From: Ga0077527 sp964486865
Lineage (GTDB): Bacteria; Pseudomonadota; Gammaproteobacteria; Burkholderiales; SG8-41
Assembly (NCBI GenBank): GCA_964486865.1
Contig: CAZAOZ010000008.1
Coordinates: 13,743-77,742, forward strand
DNA: 64,000 bases
Reading direction: 5' to 3'
Shown: positions 25,464 to 33,961 of the stretch, one piece after another
Numbering within the stretch: the stretch's first letter is position 1
Layout of the letters: every line of letters starts with the position of its first letter
Notes under the pieces: generated by a model
What the model saw: only the letters and a program-made list of their open reading frames with translations
What the model was told of the DNA's origin: nothing
Database searches by the model: none
Position numbers and translations under genes: made by a program

Positions 25464-26464
25464 GCCGGCAATCCTTGCTGCGCGAGACCGAAGTAACCGA
25501 TGTTGCGGTCAGCCATCGCCTGGATGGCGGCGATGGTGCGCACATCGGGTTCTTTGCCGAACAGGTGCGCAAACCGCTTCTGCAGCTTCAGGTAATCCGT
25601 AACCGGTACCCGCCGGCGCAATTGATAGCGTCCGGTAATCTCGCCCTGCTCGGCCTCGAACAGCGGGAACAATCCGGATTCGACGGCCAGGCGCGCGATC
25701 TTGATGGTGTCGGCAGGCTCTGACCCCCAGCCCAGCGGACAGGGCACATGGATGTGGATATAGCGCGCTCCGCCGATGCCCATGGCGCGCATGACCTTCA
25801 CTTCGAGATCGCGCAGATTGGCCACCGATGCGGTCGCCACATAGGGGATGTGATGCGCCATGGCGATCAGCGGCAGATTCTTGCCGGTGCCGAACACGTT
25901 GCCCGGCTGCCGCCCGACCGCCATGGTGGTGGCGGTGCGTGCCGCCGGCGGCGTCGCGCTGGAGCGCTGCACGCCGGTGTTCATGTAAGCCTCGTTGTCG
26001 TAGCAGATGTAGAGCACGTCATCGTTGCGCTCGAACATGCCGGAGAGACAGCCAAATCCGATATCGGCGGTACCGCCATCACCGCCCTGCGCAATGACCC
26101 GGGCATCGGTCCGTCCCTTGACGCGCAGCGCCGCCGCCACCCCTGCCGCCACTGCCGGCGCATTGCCGAACAGCGAATGCATCCAGGGAATCTGCCACGA
26201 CGTCTCGGGATAAGGCGTGGAAAACACCTCCAGGCAGCCGGTCGCATTCACCGCCATGACCCTGCCGGAAGCGGCCTGCATCGCGGCATCAATGGCATAG
26301 CGCGCGCCCAGCGCCTCGCCGCATCCCTGGCAGGCGCGATGGCCCGAGTTCAGCGAATTGGTGCGACGCAGGTTGGCCTGCACCGCGCGCGCATGCCCTT
26401 CCAGCAGGCGATTGCCTACAGTGAACGTGCCGGTCTGGTAGAACTTGACGGGCTGCATGCTCAT
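25460..26464 (-). CDS. porB: 2-oxoacid:ferredoxin oxidoreductase subunit beta
   Basis: This 334-residue subunit binds thiamine diphosphate. It has the CxxC pair in HRACQGCGEALGA, the GDGGTADIGFG diphosphate-binding motif with its continuation YDNEAYMNTGVQ, and a later cysteine in HVPCPLGWG. Together with alpha and gamma it oxidises pyruvate or a related 2-oxoacid to acyl-CoA, or runs in reverse. It overlaps both neighbours by four bases, indicating translational coupling. Confidence 0.92.
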   Translation of the reverse strand: MSMQPVKFYQTGTFTVGNRLLEGHARAVQANLRRTNSLNSGHRACQGCGEALGARYAIDAAMQAASGRVMAVNATGCLEVFSTPYPETSWQIPWMHSLFGNAPAVAAGVAAALRVKGRTDARVIAQGGDGGTADIGFGCLSGMFERNDDVLYICYDNEAYMNTGVQRSSATPPAARTATTMAVGRQPGNVFGTGKNLPLIAMAHHIPYVATASVANLRDLEVKVMRAMGIGGARYIHIHVPCPLGWGSEPADTIKIARLAVESGLFPLFEAEQGEITGRYQLRRRVPVTDYLKLQKRFAHLFGKEPDVRTIAAIQAMADRNIGYFGLAQQGLPA

Positions 26465-27738
26465 GGCTGCGTCTGCTCCTGCGCCAGGCGCGGACCGGTG
26501 CGGGCTATATCGCGCAGGATATTTTCAGCGCTCGGCCCGGCGCGGCGCTGCTGCCTGCCGCGCTCCAGTTCGCGGTTGACCACATCCCAGTTGAGGTCGA
26601 GAAAATTGAGTTGCTTCAATTCATCGCGCTCGGCTTGCGCGAACAGGCGGGTCAGCGAACTGCGGGTGATCGGCCGGCCGCCCAGTCCGGCAATCACCGT
26701 ATAGCCCTTCAGGCTGATCCCGGACAGCGCCTTGCGCACGCCGTCGGACACGATGCCGCCGATGCCCACCGCCATGCATTTTTCAAGCACCACCACGCGC
26801 TGCGCGCCCTGCAGCGCCGCGCGCACTTCAGCCAGCGGAAAAGGCCGGAACGAGCAGATGGAAACCGCACCAATGCGCTGCCCGCCCTTGCGCATTTCAT
26901 CCACGGCATCCTTGATGGTACCGTTGACCGAACCCAGCGCGACCACGATGGTCTCGGCATCCTCGCAGCGATAACTGCGGATCAGCCCGCCCGAGTCGCG
27001 GCCGAACTGCGCCTTGAACTCCGCGGCCAGCGCCGGGATCAGTTCCAGCGCCTGCTGCTGCTTGTGGTGCTGCAGATAGCGCACTTCGAAAAACGCATCC
27101 GGCCCCACCATCGCGCCAATCGACACCGGTTCATCGCAATCCAGCACCTGCACCGGCTCGAAGGGCGGCAGATAGGCATCGACCTGCGCCTGGGTCGGGA
27201 TGTCCACGCGGTCGTAGGCATGGGTCAGGATGAAACCATCGACACAGACCATCACCGGGCAGGACAGCGCTTCGGCCAGACGGAAGGCCTGGATGTGCAG
27301 ATCCGCCGCCTCCTGATTGGTCTCGGCGTAGAGCTGGATCCAGCCCGCGTCGCGCAAGGCCATGCTGTCGGAATGATCGTTCCAGATGTTGATCGGCGCG
27401 CCGATGGCGCGGTTGCCTATGGTCATCACGATCGGCAGGCCCAGGCCGGCGGCGTTGTACACCGCCTCGGCCATGAACAGGATGCCCTGGCTGGCGGTGG
27501 CCGTGTAGCTGCGCGCGCCTGCGGCGGATGCGCCGATCGCCACCGACAAGGCGGCAAACTCCGATTCGACATTGATGAACTCGCAGTTTTCCAGCGCGCC
27601 GCTTTTGACCATCTCGCCCAGCCCCTCGACGATGTGGGTCTGCGGCGTGATCGGATAAGCGCAGATCACCTCCGGCCGGCACAGCGCGATGGCTTCGGCC
27701 ATGGCCCGCGATCCTTCGATCTGTTTAAGCATGCGCAA
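26461..27738 (-). CDS. porA: 2-oxoacid:ferredoxin oxidoreductase subunit alpha
   Basis: The 425-residue subunit carries the pyrimidine-binding part of the thiamine enzyme. It contains YPITPQTHIVE, NVESEFAALSVAIGA and TATASQGILFMAEA, all typical of pyruvate synthase PorA, and a C-terminal domain with GSVNGTIKDAVDE. The overall pattern favours pyruvate as substrate, but 2-oxoisovalerate or an aryl pyruvate cannot be excluded. It overlaps porG by 14 bases and porB by four. Confidence 0.9.
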   Translation of the reverse strand: MRMLKQIEGSRAMAEAIALCRPEVICAYPITPQTHIVEGLGEMVKSGALENCEFINVESEFAALSVAIGASAAGARSYTATASQGILFMAEAVYNAAGLGLPIVMTIGNRAIGAPINIWNDHSDSMALRDAGWIQLYAETNQEAADLHIQAFRLAEALSCPVMVCVDGFILTHAYDRVDIPTQAQVDAYLPPFEPVQVLDCDEPVSIGAMVGPDAFFEVRYLQHHKQQQALELIPALAAEFKAQFGRDSGGLIRSYRCEDAETIVVALGSVNGTIKDAVDEMRKGGQRIGAVSICSFRPFPLAEVRAALQGAQRVVVLEKCMAVGIGGIVSDGVRKALSGISLKGYTVIAGLGGRPITRSSLTRLFAQAERDELKQLNFLDLNWDVVNRELERGRQQRRAGPSAENILRDIARTGPRLAQEQTQP

Positions 27739-28306
27739 CCCTCTGCTGGCTCTGCATCACGTGTTCGTAAGCGGCCTGGGCTGCCGCCACATTGGCAATG
27801 CCCACCTTGCCGGGAAAGCGATCGCGGATCGCCTGCTCCACGCTGTCCAGACTCAGTAGGCCGGCTATGGCCGCGAAACCGCCCAGCAGCGCCGCATTGG
27901 GCAACGGCCGGCCCACATACTTCAGCGCCAGTTCGCTCGCGGGTACGCTGCACAGGCGCTCGCGTGCGTATCCCCTGACGAAATCACCGAGGCCCAGTTC
28001 GTCGAAACTGCGGGTCGAGTTGATGAGTATGTAACCCTCCGGTGACAAGCCACTGAACAGGTCAACCTGATGCAGCAGCGTCGGATCCTGGATGATCAGC
28101 GCATCCGGTTGCATCACCGGCTCGCGCAGGCGGATTTCAGCATCGTGTATGCGGCAAAATGCCGTCACCGGCGCACCCATGCGCTCGGAGCCGAAACTGG
28201 GAAAGGCCTGGGCATGATGCCCCTCGCCAAAAGCCGCGATCGACAGCATTTCCGCTGCCGACACCACGCCCTGTCCGCCTCTGCCATGTATGCGTATCTG
28301 GAACAC
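27725..28306 (-). CDS. porG: 2-oxoacid:ferredoxin oxidoreductase subunit gamma
   Basis: The 193-residue subunit begins at GTG 28306 with FQIRIHGRGGQG, the family's standard N-terminus, and GGAGGAG sits five bases upstream. The longer ATG readings at 28330 and 28354 add residues that no homologue would be expected to have. It is the first gene of porGAB and the flavoprotein. tRNA-Ser(UGA) lies 159 bases upstream on the same strand. Confidence 0.9.
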   Translation of the reverse strand: MFQIRIHGRGGQGVVSAAEMLSIAAFGEGHHAQAFPSFGSERMGAPVTAFCRIHDAEIRLREPVMQPDALIIQDPTLLHQVDLFSGLSPEGYILINSTRSFDELGLGDFVRGYARERLCSVPASELALKYVGRPLPNAALLGGFAAIAGLLSLDSVEQAIRDRFPGKVGIANVAAAQAAYEHVMQSQQRVAHA

Positions 28307-28464
28307 CGCGCCTCCTCCATGCACGCTCATACTCTCAGACCGGGCGTCCTGCACATTTGATGCAGGTCAAACGACGCAGTGCAGCACGCAACCGGCGATC
28401 ACTATCCTGCAACAGGGACGCGGGATACGGCACATGCCGTCAGCAACAAGGGGGATTGAAATTC

Positions 28465-28554
28465 TGGCGGAGAGTGTGAGATTCGAACTCACGAGGACCG
28501 TGAGGCCCTGCCGGTTTTCAAGACCGGTGCATTCAACCGCTCTGCCAACTCTCC
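28465..28554 (-). tRNA. tRNA-Ser, anticodon UGA
   Basis: The 90-base RNA has acceptor strand GGAGAGT pairing with ACTCTCC, discriminator G, encoded CCA, anticodon loop CTTGAAA (anticodon UGA) and a long variable arm. Its first 34-35 bases, up to the anticodon loop, are repeated twice upstream in a 140-bp tandem array. No U-run terminator is seen directly after it, so transcription might continue into porG. Confidence 0.97.
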
Positions 28555-28875
28555 GTACTTCTGGACCATACACCTGCCGGTTTTAGCTCCGGCCGCGCCT
28601 GCGGCGCTTAACTTGCCATGCGGCAAGTTAGCCTCGCAAGCGCCCGCTACGCAGGCGCCAAGACCGGTGCATTCAACCGCTCTGCCAACTCTCCGTACTT
28701 CTGGACCATACACCTGCCGGTTTTAGCTCCGGCCGCGCCTGCGGCGCTTAACTTGCCATGCGGCAAGTTAGCCTCGCAAGCGCCCGCTGCGCAGGCGCCA
28801 AGACCGGTGCATTCAACCGCTCTGCCAACTCTCCGTACTTCCGGGTCATCCATCTGCCGGTTTTGGCTCCGGCCG
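28520..28875 (-). repeat. 140-bp tandem array carrying the tRNA-Ser(UGA) 5' half
   Basis: Copies of the tRNA 5' half lie at 28521-28554 (the real gene), 28661-28694 and 28801-28834, exactly 140 bases apart, with spacers that are nearly identical in the first two units and diverge late in the third. Each spacer folds strongly: GCGCCTGCG/CGCAGGCGC (28595-28603 with 28650-28658), GGCGCTT/AAGCGCC inside it and TAACTTGCC/GGCAAGTTA (28609-28617 with 28622-28630) at the tip. In transcript order each unit is a tRNA 5' half joined to this hairpin. Confidence 0.93.
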
Positions 28876-29137
28876 CCATCCCCCAAGAGGACTTCCTTCG
28901 GGCGTGCTTTCAGCGGAACCGAAAACCACAATCCCGGAAGGGAGCGGATTGTAGCCTCAAATCACTGTCAGGGGCGCCGCGTCTGCAAGGATTGCACAAA
29001 ATAATATCATGTATTATCAATTGCTTGCGTGATCCAGACCGCCCGGAAACACGCCGATAACGATTGCAACTTTTACCCGCTTTGCGTAGTCTTACCCCCG
29101 CTCGATTCACATAACCACATATTGGAGCTCAGCCACC

Positions 29138-29842
29138 ATGCAACCTGAACTGCACACCGGAGCGCCCTACTCAGCCGGCACTCAGGATATTGCCGCACAG
29201 CAGAACAAGGTACTGCGCAACACGTACCTGCTGCTCGCGGTTTCGTTGATTCCCACGATCATCGGCGCCGCAGTCGGCACCAGTTTCATCAATTTCAGTT
29301 TCATGCGTTCCAGCCCGATCATCAGCGTGATCGCCATGCTGGCGATTTTCTACGGCTGGATTTTCATGATCGAGAAAAACCGCAACAGCAGCCTCGGCGT
29401 TGTCATGCTGCTGGGCTTCACGGCTTTCCTCGGCCTGATGCTGGCGCCGCTGCTGCAGCAGATACTGTCGCTGCGCAACGGCGGTCAACTGGTGATGATG
29501 GCGGCGGGCGGCACGGCCGCGGTGTTCTTTGTGCTGTCCGGGATTGCCTCCAGCACCAAACGCGACTTCAGCTTCCTCAACAAGTTCATGCTGGTCGGCT
29601 TCGTGGTGATCATGCTGGCGGTACTCGCCAACGTGTTCCTGCAAAGCCCGGTCGTACAACTGGCGCTGTGTGGCGCGTTCATCATTTTCTCTTCCGCGGT
29701 GATCCTGTGGCAGATCAACAGCATCGTGCGCGGCGGCGAAACCAATTATGTGTCGGCGACACTGACGCTGTATGTATCGCTCTACAACATCTTCTCCAGC
29801 CTGCTGCAGATTCTGGGCTTCGCCGGCGGAGATCGTGACTGA
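29138..29842 (+). CDS. Bax inhibitor-1/YccA family membrane protein
   Basis: The 234-residue inner-membrane protein has about seven hydrophobic segments and the BI-1 C-terminal pattern TLYVSLYNIFSSLLQILGF. Bacterial YccA modulates the FtsH protease and BsYetJ-like relatives conduct calcium; which applies here is unknown. Its upstream 260 bases (28876-29137) contain an AT-rich stretch at 28999-29025 that could be a promoter but no clear hexamers. A bidirectional terminator follows. Confidence 0.9.
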   Translation: MQPELHTGAPYSAGTQDIAAQQNKVLRNTYLLLAVSLIPTIIGAAVGTSFINFSFMRSSPIISVIAMLAIFYGWIFMIEKNRNSSLGVVMLLGFTAFLGLMLAPLLQQILSLRNGGQLVMMAAGGTAAVFFVLSGIASSTKRDFSFLNKFMLVGFVVIMLAVLANVFLQSPVVQLALCGAFIIFSSAVILWQINSIVRGGETNYVSATLTLYVSLYNIFSSLLQILGFAGGDRD

Positions 29843-29860
29843 AACAACCGGCGCCTGACA

Positions 29861-29884
29861 AAAAGCGGCCCGCGGGCCGCTTTT
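29861..29884. terminator. Bidirectional intrinsic terminator
   Basis: A perfect 24-base palindrome (AAAAGCGGCCCG and its complement) ends in TTTTTT on the plus strand and AAAA-flanked U-run on the minus strand. It lies between the convergent BI-1 family gene and rlmD and can serve both. Confidence 0.95.
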
Positions 29885-29913
29885 TTATTGCCTGCATTTT
29901 CATCCCTGCGCCT

Positions 29914-31212
29914 TTATTCCCTCTCAAACAGCGCCATCGACTCGACATGCGCGGTATGCGGGAACATGTTGACGACCCCCGCGGCGCGCAGCCGGTAGCC
30001 ATGCACCGCCACCAGCACTTCGGCATCGCGCGCCAGGGTCGCCGGATTGCACGACACATAGACGATGCGCCGCGGGCCATCGGCGCCGATCAACTTGACC
30101 AGTTCCATCGCCCCGTCCCGCGGCGGATCGATCAGCAGCTTGTCAAAGGCGCCCAGAGCAGCCCATTGTGCAGCGTCGATCTTGAACAGATCCATGGCCA
30201 GGAACTGCGTGTTGCCGGCCAGGCCATTGATCTGCGCGTTCTGCTGTGCCCGCCGGATCAATCCGGCGCTGCCCTCGATGCCGGTCACCTGCGCGCCGCT
30301 GCGGGCAATCGGCAACGTGAAATTACCCAGTCCGCAGAACAGGTCGGCGATACGCTCCCCCGGCTGCGGGTTGAGCAGATTGAGCGCACGGCGCACCAGC
30401 ACCTGGTTGACCGAGTGATTGACCTGGGTAAAGTCGGTAGGCAGAAACGTGATGCGCACATCGAATTCCGGCAGCGTGTAATACAGCTCACCGGTATCCA
30501 ACGGATGAAACACCTGCGCCGTATCCGGCCCCTTCGGCTGCAGGTAAAACACCACCCGGTGCGCATCGGCGAAGGTGCGCAGCCGGTCTTCATCCTCCGC
30601 CGTCAGCGGATCGAGGTTACGCAGCACCAGCACATCGGCATTGTCGGCAATGGCCAGTTCAATCTGCGGCATGCGCGCGCGGATGCTCAGGCTGCCGATC
30701 AGTTCGCGCAGCGGCATCAGCAGCGCGGAAATCCGCCGCGGCAGCACCTCACAGCTCCGCATGTCCGCAACGTAACTGCTGCGCTTTTCATGAAAACCGA
30801 CCAGCGCACCGCCTTTCTTGAACACATACCGGGAAGTCAGGCGCGCGCGATGGCGGTAGCCCCACGCCGGGCCGTAAATCGCCGGCAGCATCTGCTCCGG
30901 TATGACTTTGCCGATATGCCGCAGGTTGTCTTCGAGCACGCGCTGCTTGGCCGCGACCTGGGTACGCGCGTCCATGTGCTGCAGGCTGCAGCCGCCGCAC
31001 AGGCCGAAAAATGTGCAGCCCGGTGTCGTGCGCGACGCGCTTGGATTGCGGATGGTGGTCGCCGCCGCCACTTCGAAAGATGCTTTTTTGCGATAAGTCT
31101 CGATCTCGACCTGTTCGCCGGGCAGCGCGCCTTCGACAAATATGACCTTGCCGTCGCGCCGGGCAATGCCGCGGCCTTCCTGATCCAGGGATTCGATCTG
31201 CAGATACGTCAT
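29914..31212 (-). CDS. rlmD: 23S rRNA (uracil-1939-C5)-methyltransferase RlmD
   Basis: The 432-residue protein has an N-terminal TRAM domain (about 1-60, with SLDQEGRGIARRDGKVIFV), Fe-S cysteines in CTFFGLCGGCSLQH, an SAM-binding LFCGLGNFTLPIA motif and the catalytic cysteine in VYVSCNPATLARD. The ORF extends 41 codons upstream, but those residues are not family-like and overlap the previous gene. No good ribosome binding site is visible. It is the last gene of the long minus-strand housekeeping run. Confidence 0.95.
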   Translation of the reverse strand: MTYLQIESLDQEGRGIARRDGKVIFVEGALPGEQVEIETYRKKASFEVAAATTIRNPSASRTTPGCTFFGLCGGCSLQHMDARTQVAAKQRVLEDNLRHIGKVIPEQMLPAIYGPAWGYRHRARLTSRYVFKKGGALVGFHEKRSSYVADMRSCEVLPRRISALLMPLRELIGSLSIRARMPQIELAIADNADVLVLRNLDPLTAEDEDRLRTFADAHRVVFYLQPKGPDTAQVFHPLDTGELYYTLPEFDVRITFLPTDFTQVNHSVNQVLVRRALNLLNPQPGERIADLFCGLGNFTLPIARSGAQVTGIEGSAGLIRRAQQNAQINGLAGNTQFLAMDLFKIDAAQWAALGAFDKLLIDPPRDGAMELVKLIGADGPRRIVYVSCNPATLARDAEVLVAVHGYRLRAAGVVNMFPHTAHVESMALFERE

Positions 31213-31255
31213 GAGAATGTCGGTATGCCGCCTGCGGCGGCAGCCATGCGCAGCG

Positions 31256-32032
31256 TCAAACTGACCAACGCTTGAGGAATTCCTGCCAGTGCGGCTGGTC
31301 CGCTTTTTCCAGGGCAGTACGCGTCGCCCTGGCAAGGCCGTCGTGCTGCGCGCGGGTCAGCGCGCCGCGCATCAACTGGAAACGCAAATAAACCAGATAG
31401 GTATTGACGACATCGGTTTCGCAATACTGGGCGATCTCGGTCAGGCGACCCTGTTCGTAAGCCAGCCACACCTGCGATCCATCCATGCCGAGCTTGCCCG
31501 GCAGCCCCATCAACTGCGCCAATGCGTCCAGCGGCGCATTGGCCCGCGCCTGATACAGCGCCAGCAGGTCCATCAGGTCCAGGTGCCGCTGGTGGTAACG
31601 GCTGATGTAGTTGTTCCACTTGAATTCCCGGTCATCCTCGCCGGTATCCCAGTAACGCGCCGCCGTCACGCCATGCAGCAGGCCGCGGTAATGCAGCACC
31701 GGCAGATCAAAACCGCCGCCGTTCCACGACACCAGTTGCGGCGTGTATTTCTCGATGCCGTCGAAAAAACGCTGGATGATTTCACCTTCGCTCTCACCGT
31801 TGGTGCCCAGCGACCATACCTTGAAGCTGTCGCGATCCTGCAGCGCACAGGAAATCACCAGCACGCGATGCAGGTAATGCTGCAGGAAATCGCTGCCGGT
31901 CGCCTGCCGCCGCAACTGGAAAGCCATTTCCGCGACATCGTGGTCGGATACCGTGTCGTCGATGCCGCGCAACCGGCGGATACCGGCAATGTCGGGCACG
32001 GTTTCAATATCAAAGACCAGGACGGGGTTCAC
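31256..32032 (-). CDS. Predicted 3'-5' exonuclease, PolB-like
   Basis: The 258-residue protein has the DEDD exonuclease start FDIETVPD (D8, E10) and later WNGGGFDLPVLHYR and YCETDVVNTYLVYLRF segments, matching the predicted exonuclease family related to the proofreading domain of family B polymerases. It should degrade DNA or RNA from the 3' end in the cytoplasm. It lies 34 bases after cysM and 43 before rlmD. Confidence 0.85.
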   Translation of the reverse strand: MNPVLVFDIETVPDIAGIRRLRGIDDTVSDHDVAEMAFQLRRQATGSDFLQHYLHRVLVISCALQDRDSFKVWSLGTNGESEGEIIQRFFDGIEKYTPQLVSWNGGGFDLPVLHYRGLLHGVTAARYWDTGEDDREFKWNNYISRYHQRHLDLMDLLALYQARANAPLDALAQLMGLPGKLGMDGSQVWLAYEQGRLTEIAQYCETDVVNTYLVYLRFQLMRGALTRAQHDGLARATRTALEKADQPHWQEFLKRWSV

Positions 32033-32066
32033 AAAATTATCAATTAAATCAATTTGTCACATAAAA

Positions 32067-32957
32067 TCACGAGAATACGCCCGTGGACAGATAGCGGTCG
32101 CCGCGGTCGCAGACGATGGCCACAATCACCGCGTCGCGCACTTCCGCGGAAATCTGCAGCGCCGCCCACAGTGCGCCACCGGACGACACGCCGGCGAATA
32201 TGCCTTCTTCGCCGGCCAGCCGCCGCATCATGGTTTCGGCATCCGGCTGCGTGACTTCGACCACGCGATCGACCTGCGTCCAGTCGCAGATTTTCGGCAG
32301 ATAAGCCGCGGGCCATTTGCGGATGCCCGGAATCTGCGCGCCGTCGGCCGGCTGGCAGCCGATGATCTGCACCTGCGGATTTTTTTCCTTCAGGTAGCGC
32401 GACACGCCCATGATGGTGCCGGTGGTGCCCATGCTGGACACAAAATGCGTCACCTGTCCGCCGGTATCGCGCCAGATTTCCGGACCGGTGCCTTCGTAAT
32501 GCGCCAGCGGATTGTCGGGATTCGAGAACTGGTCGAGCATCACGCCGCGGCCCTCGCGCACCAGGCGCTCGGCGGCGTCGCGCGCGCCCTCCATGCTGAC
32601 TTCCTTCGGCGTCAGCACCAGCTCGGCACCGTAGGCGCGCATGGTCTGCTGCCGCTCCTGCGACTGGTTGTCCGGCATCACCAGCACCATGCGATAACCC
32701 ATGATCGCCGCCGCCATCGCCAATGCAATACCGGTATTGCCGCTGGTCGGTTCGATCAGCGTATCGCCGGGTTTGATGGTGCCGCGCTCCTGCGCGCGGC
32801 GGATCATCGACAGTGCCGGGCGATCCTTGACCGATCCCGCCGGATTGTTGCCTTCGAGCTTGGCCAGGATGGTGTTGCCGGTCTTGCCGGGGATGCGCTT
32901 CAGCCTGACCAGCGGCGTGTTGCCGATGAAATCCTCGAGCGTCTTGTACGGAGACAT
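32067..32957 (-). CDS. cysM: Cysteine synthase B (O-acetylserine sulfhydrylase)
   Basis: This PLP enzyme makes cysteine from O-acetylserine and sulfide, and can use thiosulfate. The PLP lysine is K44 in NNPAGSVKDRPA, the phosphate loop is TSGNTGIALA and the 296-residue length suits CysM rather than CysK. It follows hldD by five bases. The context cysM after hldE-hldD is a common betaproteobacterial order. Confidence 0.95.
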   Translation of the reverse strand: MSPYKTLEDFIGNTPLVRLKRIPGKTGNTILAKLEGNNPAGSVKDRPALSMIRRAQERGTIKPGDTLIEPTSGNTGIALAMAAAIMGYRMVLVMPDNQSQERQQTMRAYGAELVLTPKEVSMEGARDAAERLVREGRGVMLDQFSNPDNPLAHYEGTGPEIWRDTGGQVTHFVSSMGTTGTIMGVSRYLKEKNPQVQIIGCQPADGAQIPGIRKWPAAYLPKICDWTQVDRVVEVTQPDAETMMRRLAGEEGIFAGVSSGGALWAALQISAEVRDAVIVAIVCDRGDRYLSTGVFS

Positions 32958-32962
32958 GGCGC

Positions 32963-33961
32963 TCAGCCTGAGCTTTTCGCCAATAACTGCCGGCAGTAGC
33001 CCGCGACACCCTGCTCCACCGTCAGGAACGGGGCGCTGTAGCCAGCCGCGCGCAGCGCCGTCATGTCAGCCTGGGTATAGCTCTGGTATTTGCCCCTGAG
33101 GTCGCCGGGGAACGGAATGTAGCGAATCAGATCCTGGCGCCGCATGTCGGCCAGCGACAGTGCCGCATCACCGGCAGCCGCACGGCAGCCGTTCACGGTT
33201 GTCACCGCCACATCGTTGAACGATTGCGCCGCACCGGTGCCGCAATTGAAAATGCCGGACTTGGCGGGATGGTCGAGAAAAAACAGGTTGACCTTGACCA
33301 CGTCCTCGACCGACACAAAATCGCGGCGCTGCTCGCCGGGGCCGTAGCCGCCGCTGCCCTCGAACAGCCGGACATGGCCCTCGGCGCGGTACTGATTGAA
33401 AAAATGGAAGGCCACGGAAGCCATGCGGCCTTTATGCTGCTCGCGGTCGCCATAGACGTTGAAGTAACGCAGGCCGACCACCTGTGACGCGCCGGGCGGC
33501 AGCCGCCGCACCCGCTGATCGAACAGCAGCTTGGAATAACCATAGACGTTGAGCGGTCCTTCACAGGCCGGCTGTTCGCGAAATTGCGTGCTGGCGCCAT
33601 AGGTCGCCGCCGACGAGGCGTAAATGAACGGCACGTGCCCGGCCAGGCAGAACTCCAGCAGCGTGCATGAATACGCGTAATTGGTATCCATCACGTAACG
33701 CCCGTCGCTCGCCGTGGTATCCGAGCAGGCGCCCTGGTGCAGTATGGCCTTGACCGCGCCGCGGAAACGCCCGGCGCGCACGCGCTCAAGAAATTCATCC
33801 TTGTCGAGGTAATCGCTGATCCGGCAATCGGCCAGGTTGCGGAATTTGTCGCCCTGCGTCAGATCATCGACGGCAAGAATATCGGTTAGGCCCCGCGCAT
33901 TGAGACCCTTGACCAGGTTCGCACCGATGAATCCGGCAGCGCCGGTAACCACGATGGTCAT
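32963..33961 (-). CDS. hldD: ADP-glyceromanno-heptose 6-epimerase
   Basis: HldD (RfaD) epimerises ADP-D-glycero-D-manno-heptose, the last step of making the LPS inner-core heptose donor. The 332-residue SDR protein has the NAD motif GAAGFIGAN near the N-terminus and YGYSK, holding the catalytic Tyr-x-x-x-Lys. The nearby NFNVYG-type RYFNVYGDRE segment is also typical. It overlaps the kinase gene by four bases. Confidence 0.96.
   Translation of the reverse strand: MTIVVTGAAGFIGANLVKGLNARGLTDILAVDDLTQGDKFRNLADCRISDYLDKDEFLERVRAGRFRGAVKAILHQGACSDTTASDGRYVMDTNYAYSCTLLEFCLAGHVPFIYASSAATYGASTQFREQPACEGPLNVYGYSKLLFDQRVRRLPPGASQVVGLRYFNVYGDREQHKGRMASVAFHFFNQYRAEGHVRLFEGSGGYGPGEQRRDFVSVEDVVKVNLFFLDHPAKSGIFNCGTGAAQSFNDVAVTTVNGCRAAAGDAALSLADMRRQDLIRYIPFPGDLRGKYQSYTQADMTALRAAGYSAPFLTVEQGVAGYCRQLLAKSSG

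Noticed and set aside
28307..28354. Longer ATG starts of porG at 28330 and 28354
   Set aside because: GTG 28306 has GGAGGAG upstream and gives the standard gamma-subunit N-terminus.
21245..28875. Attachment sites of integrative elements at the tRNA-Ser genes
   Set aside because: att sites normally duplicate tRNA 3' ends and lie with an integrase; here 5' parts repeat in short tandem arrays and no integrase is nearby.
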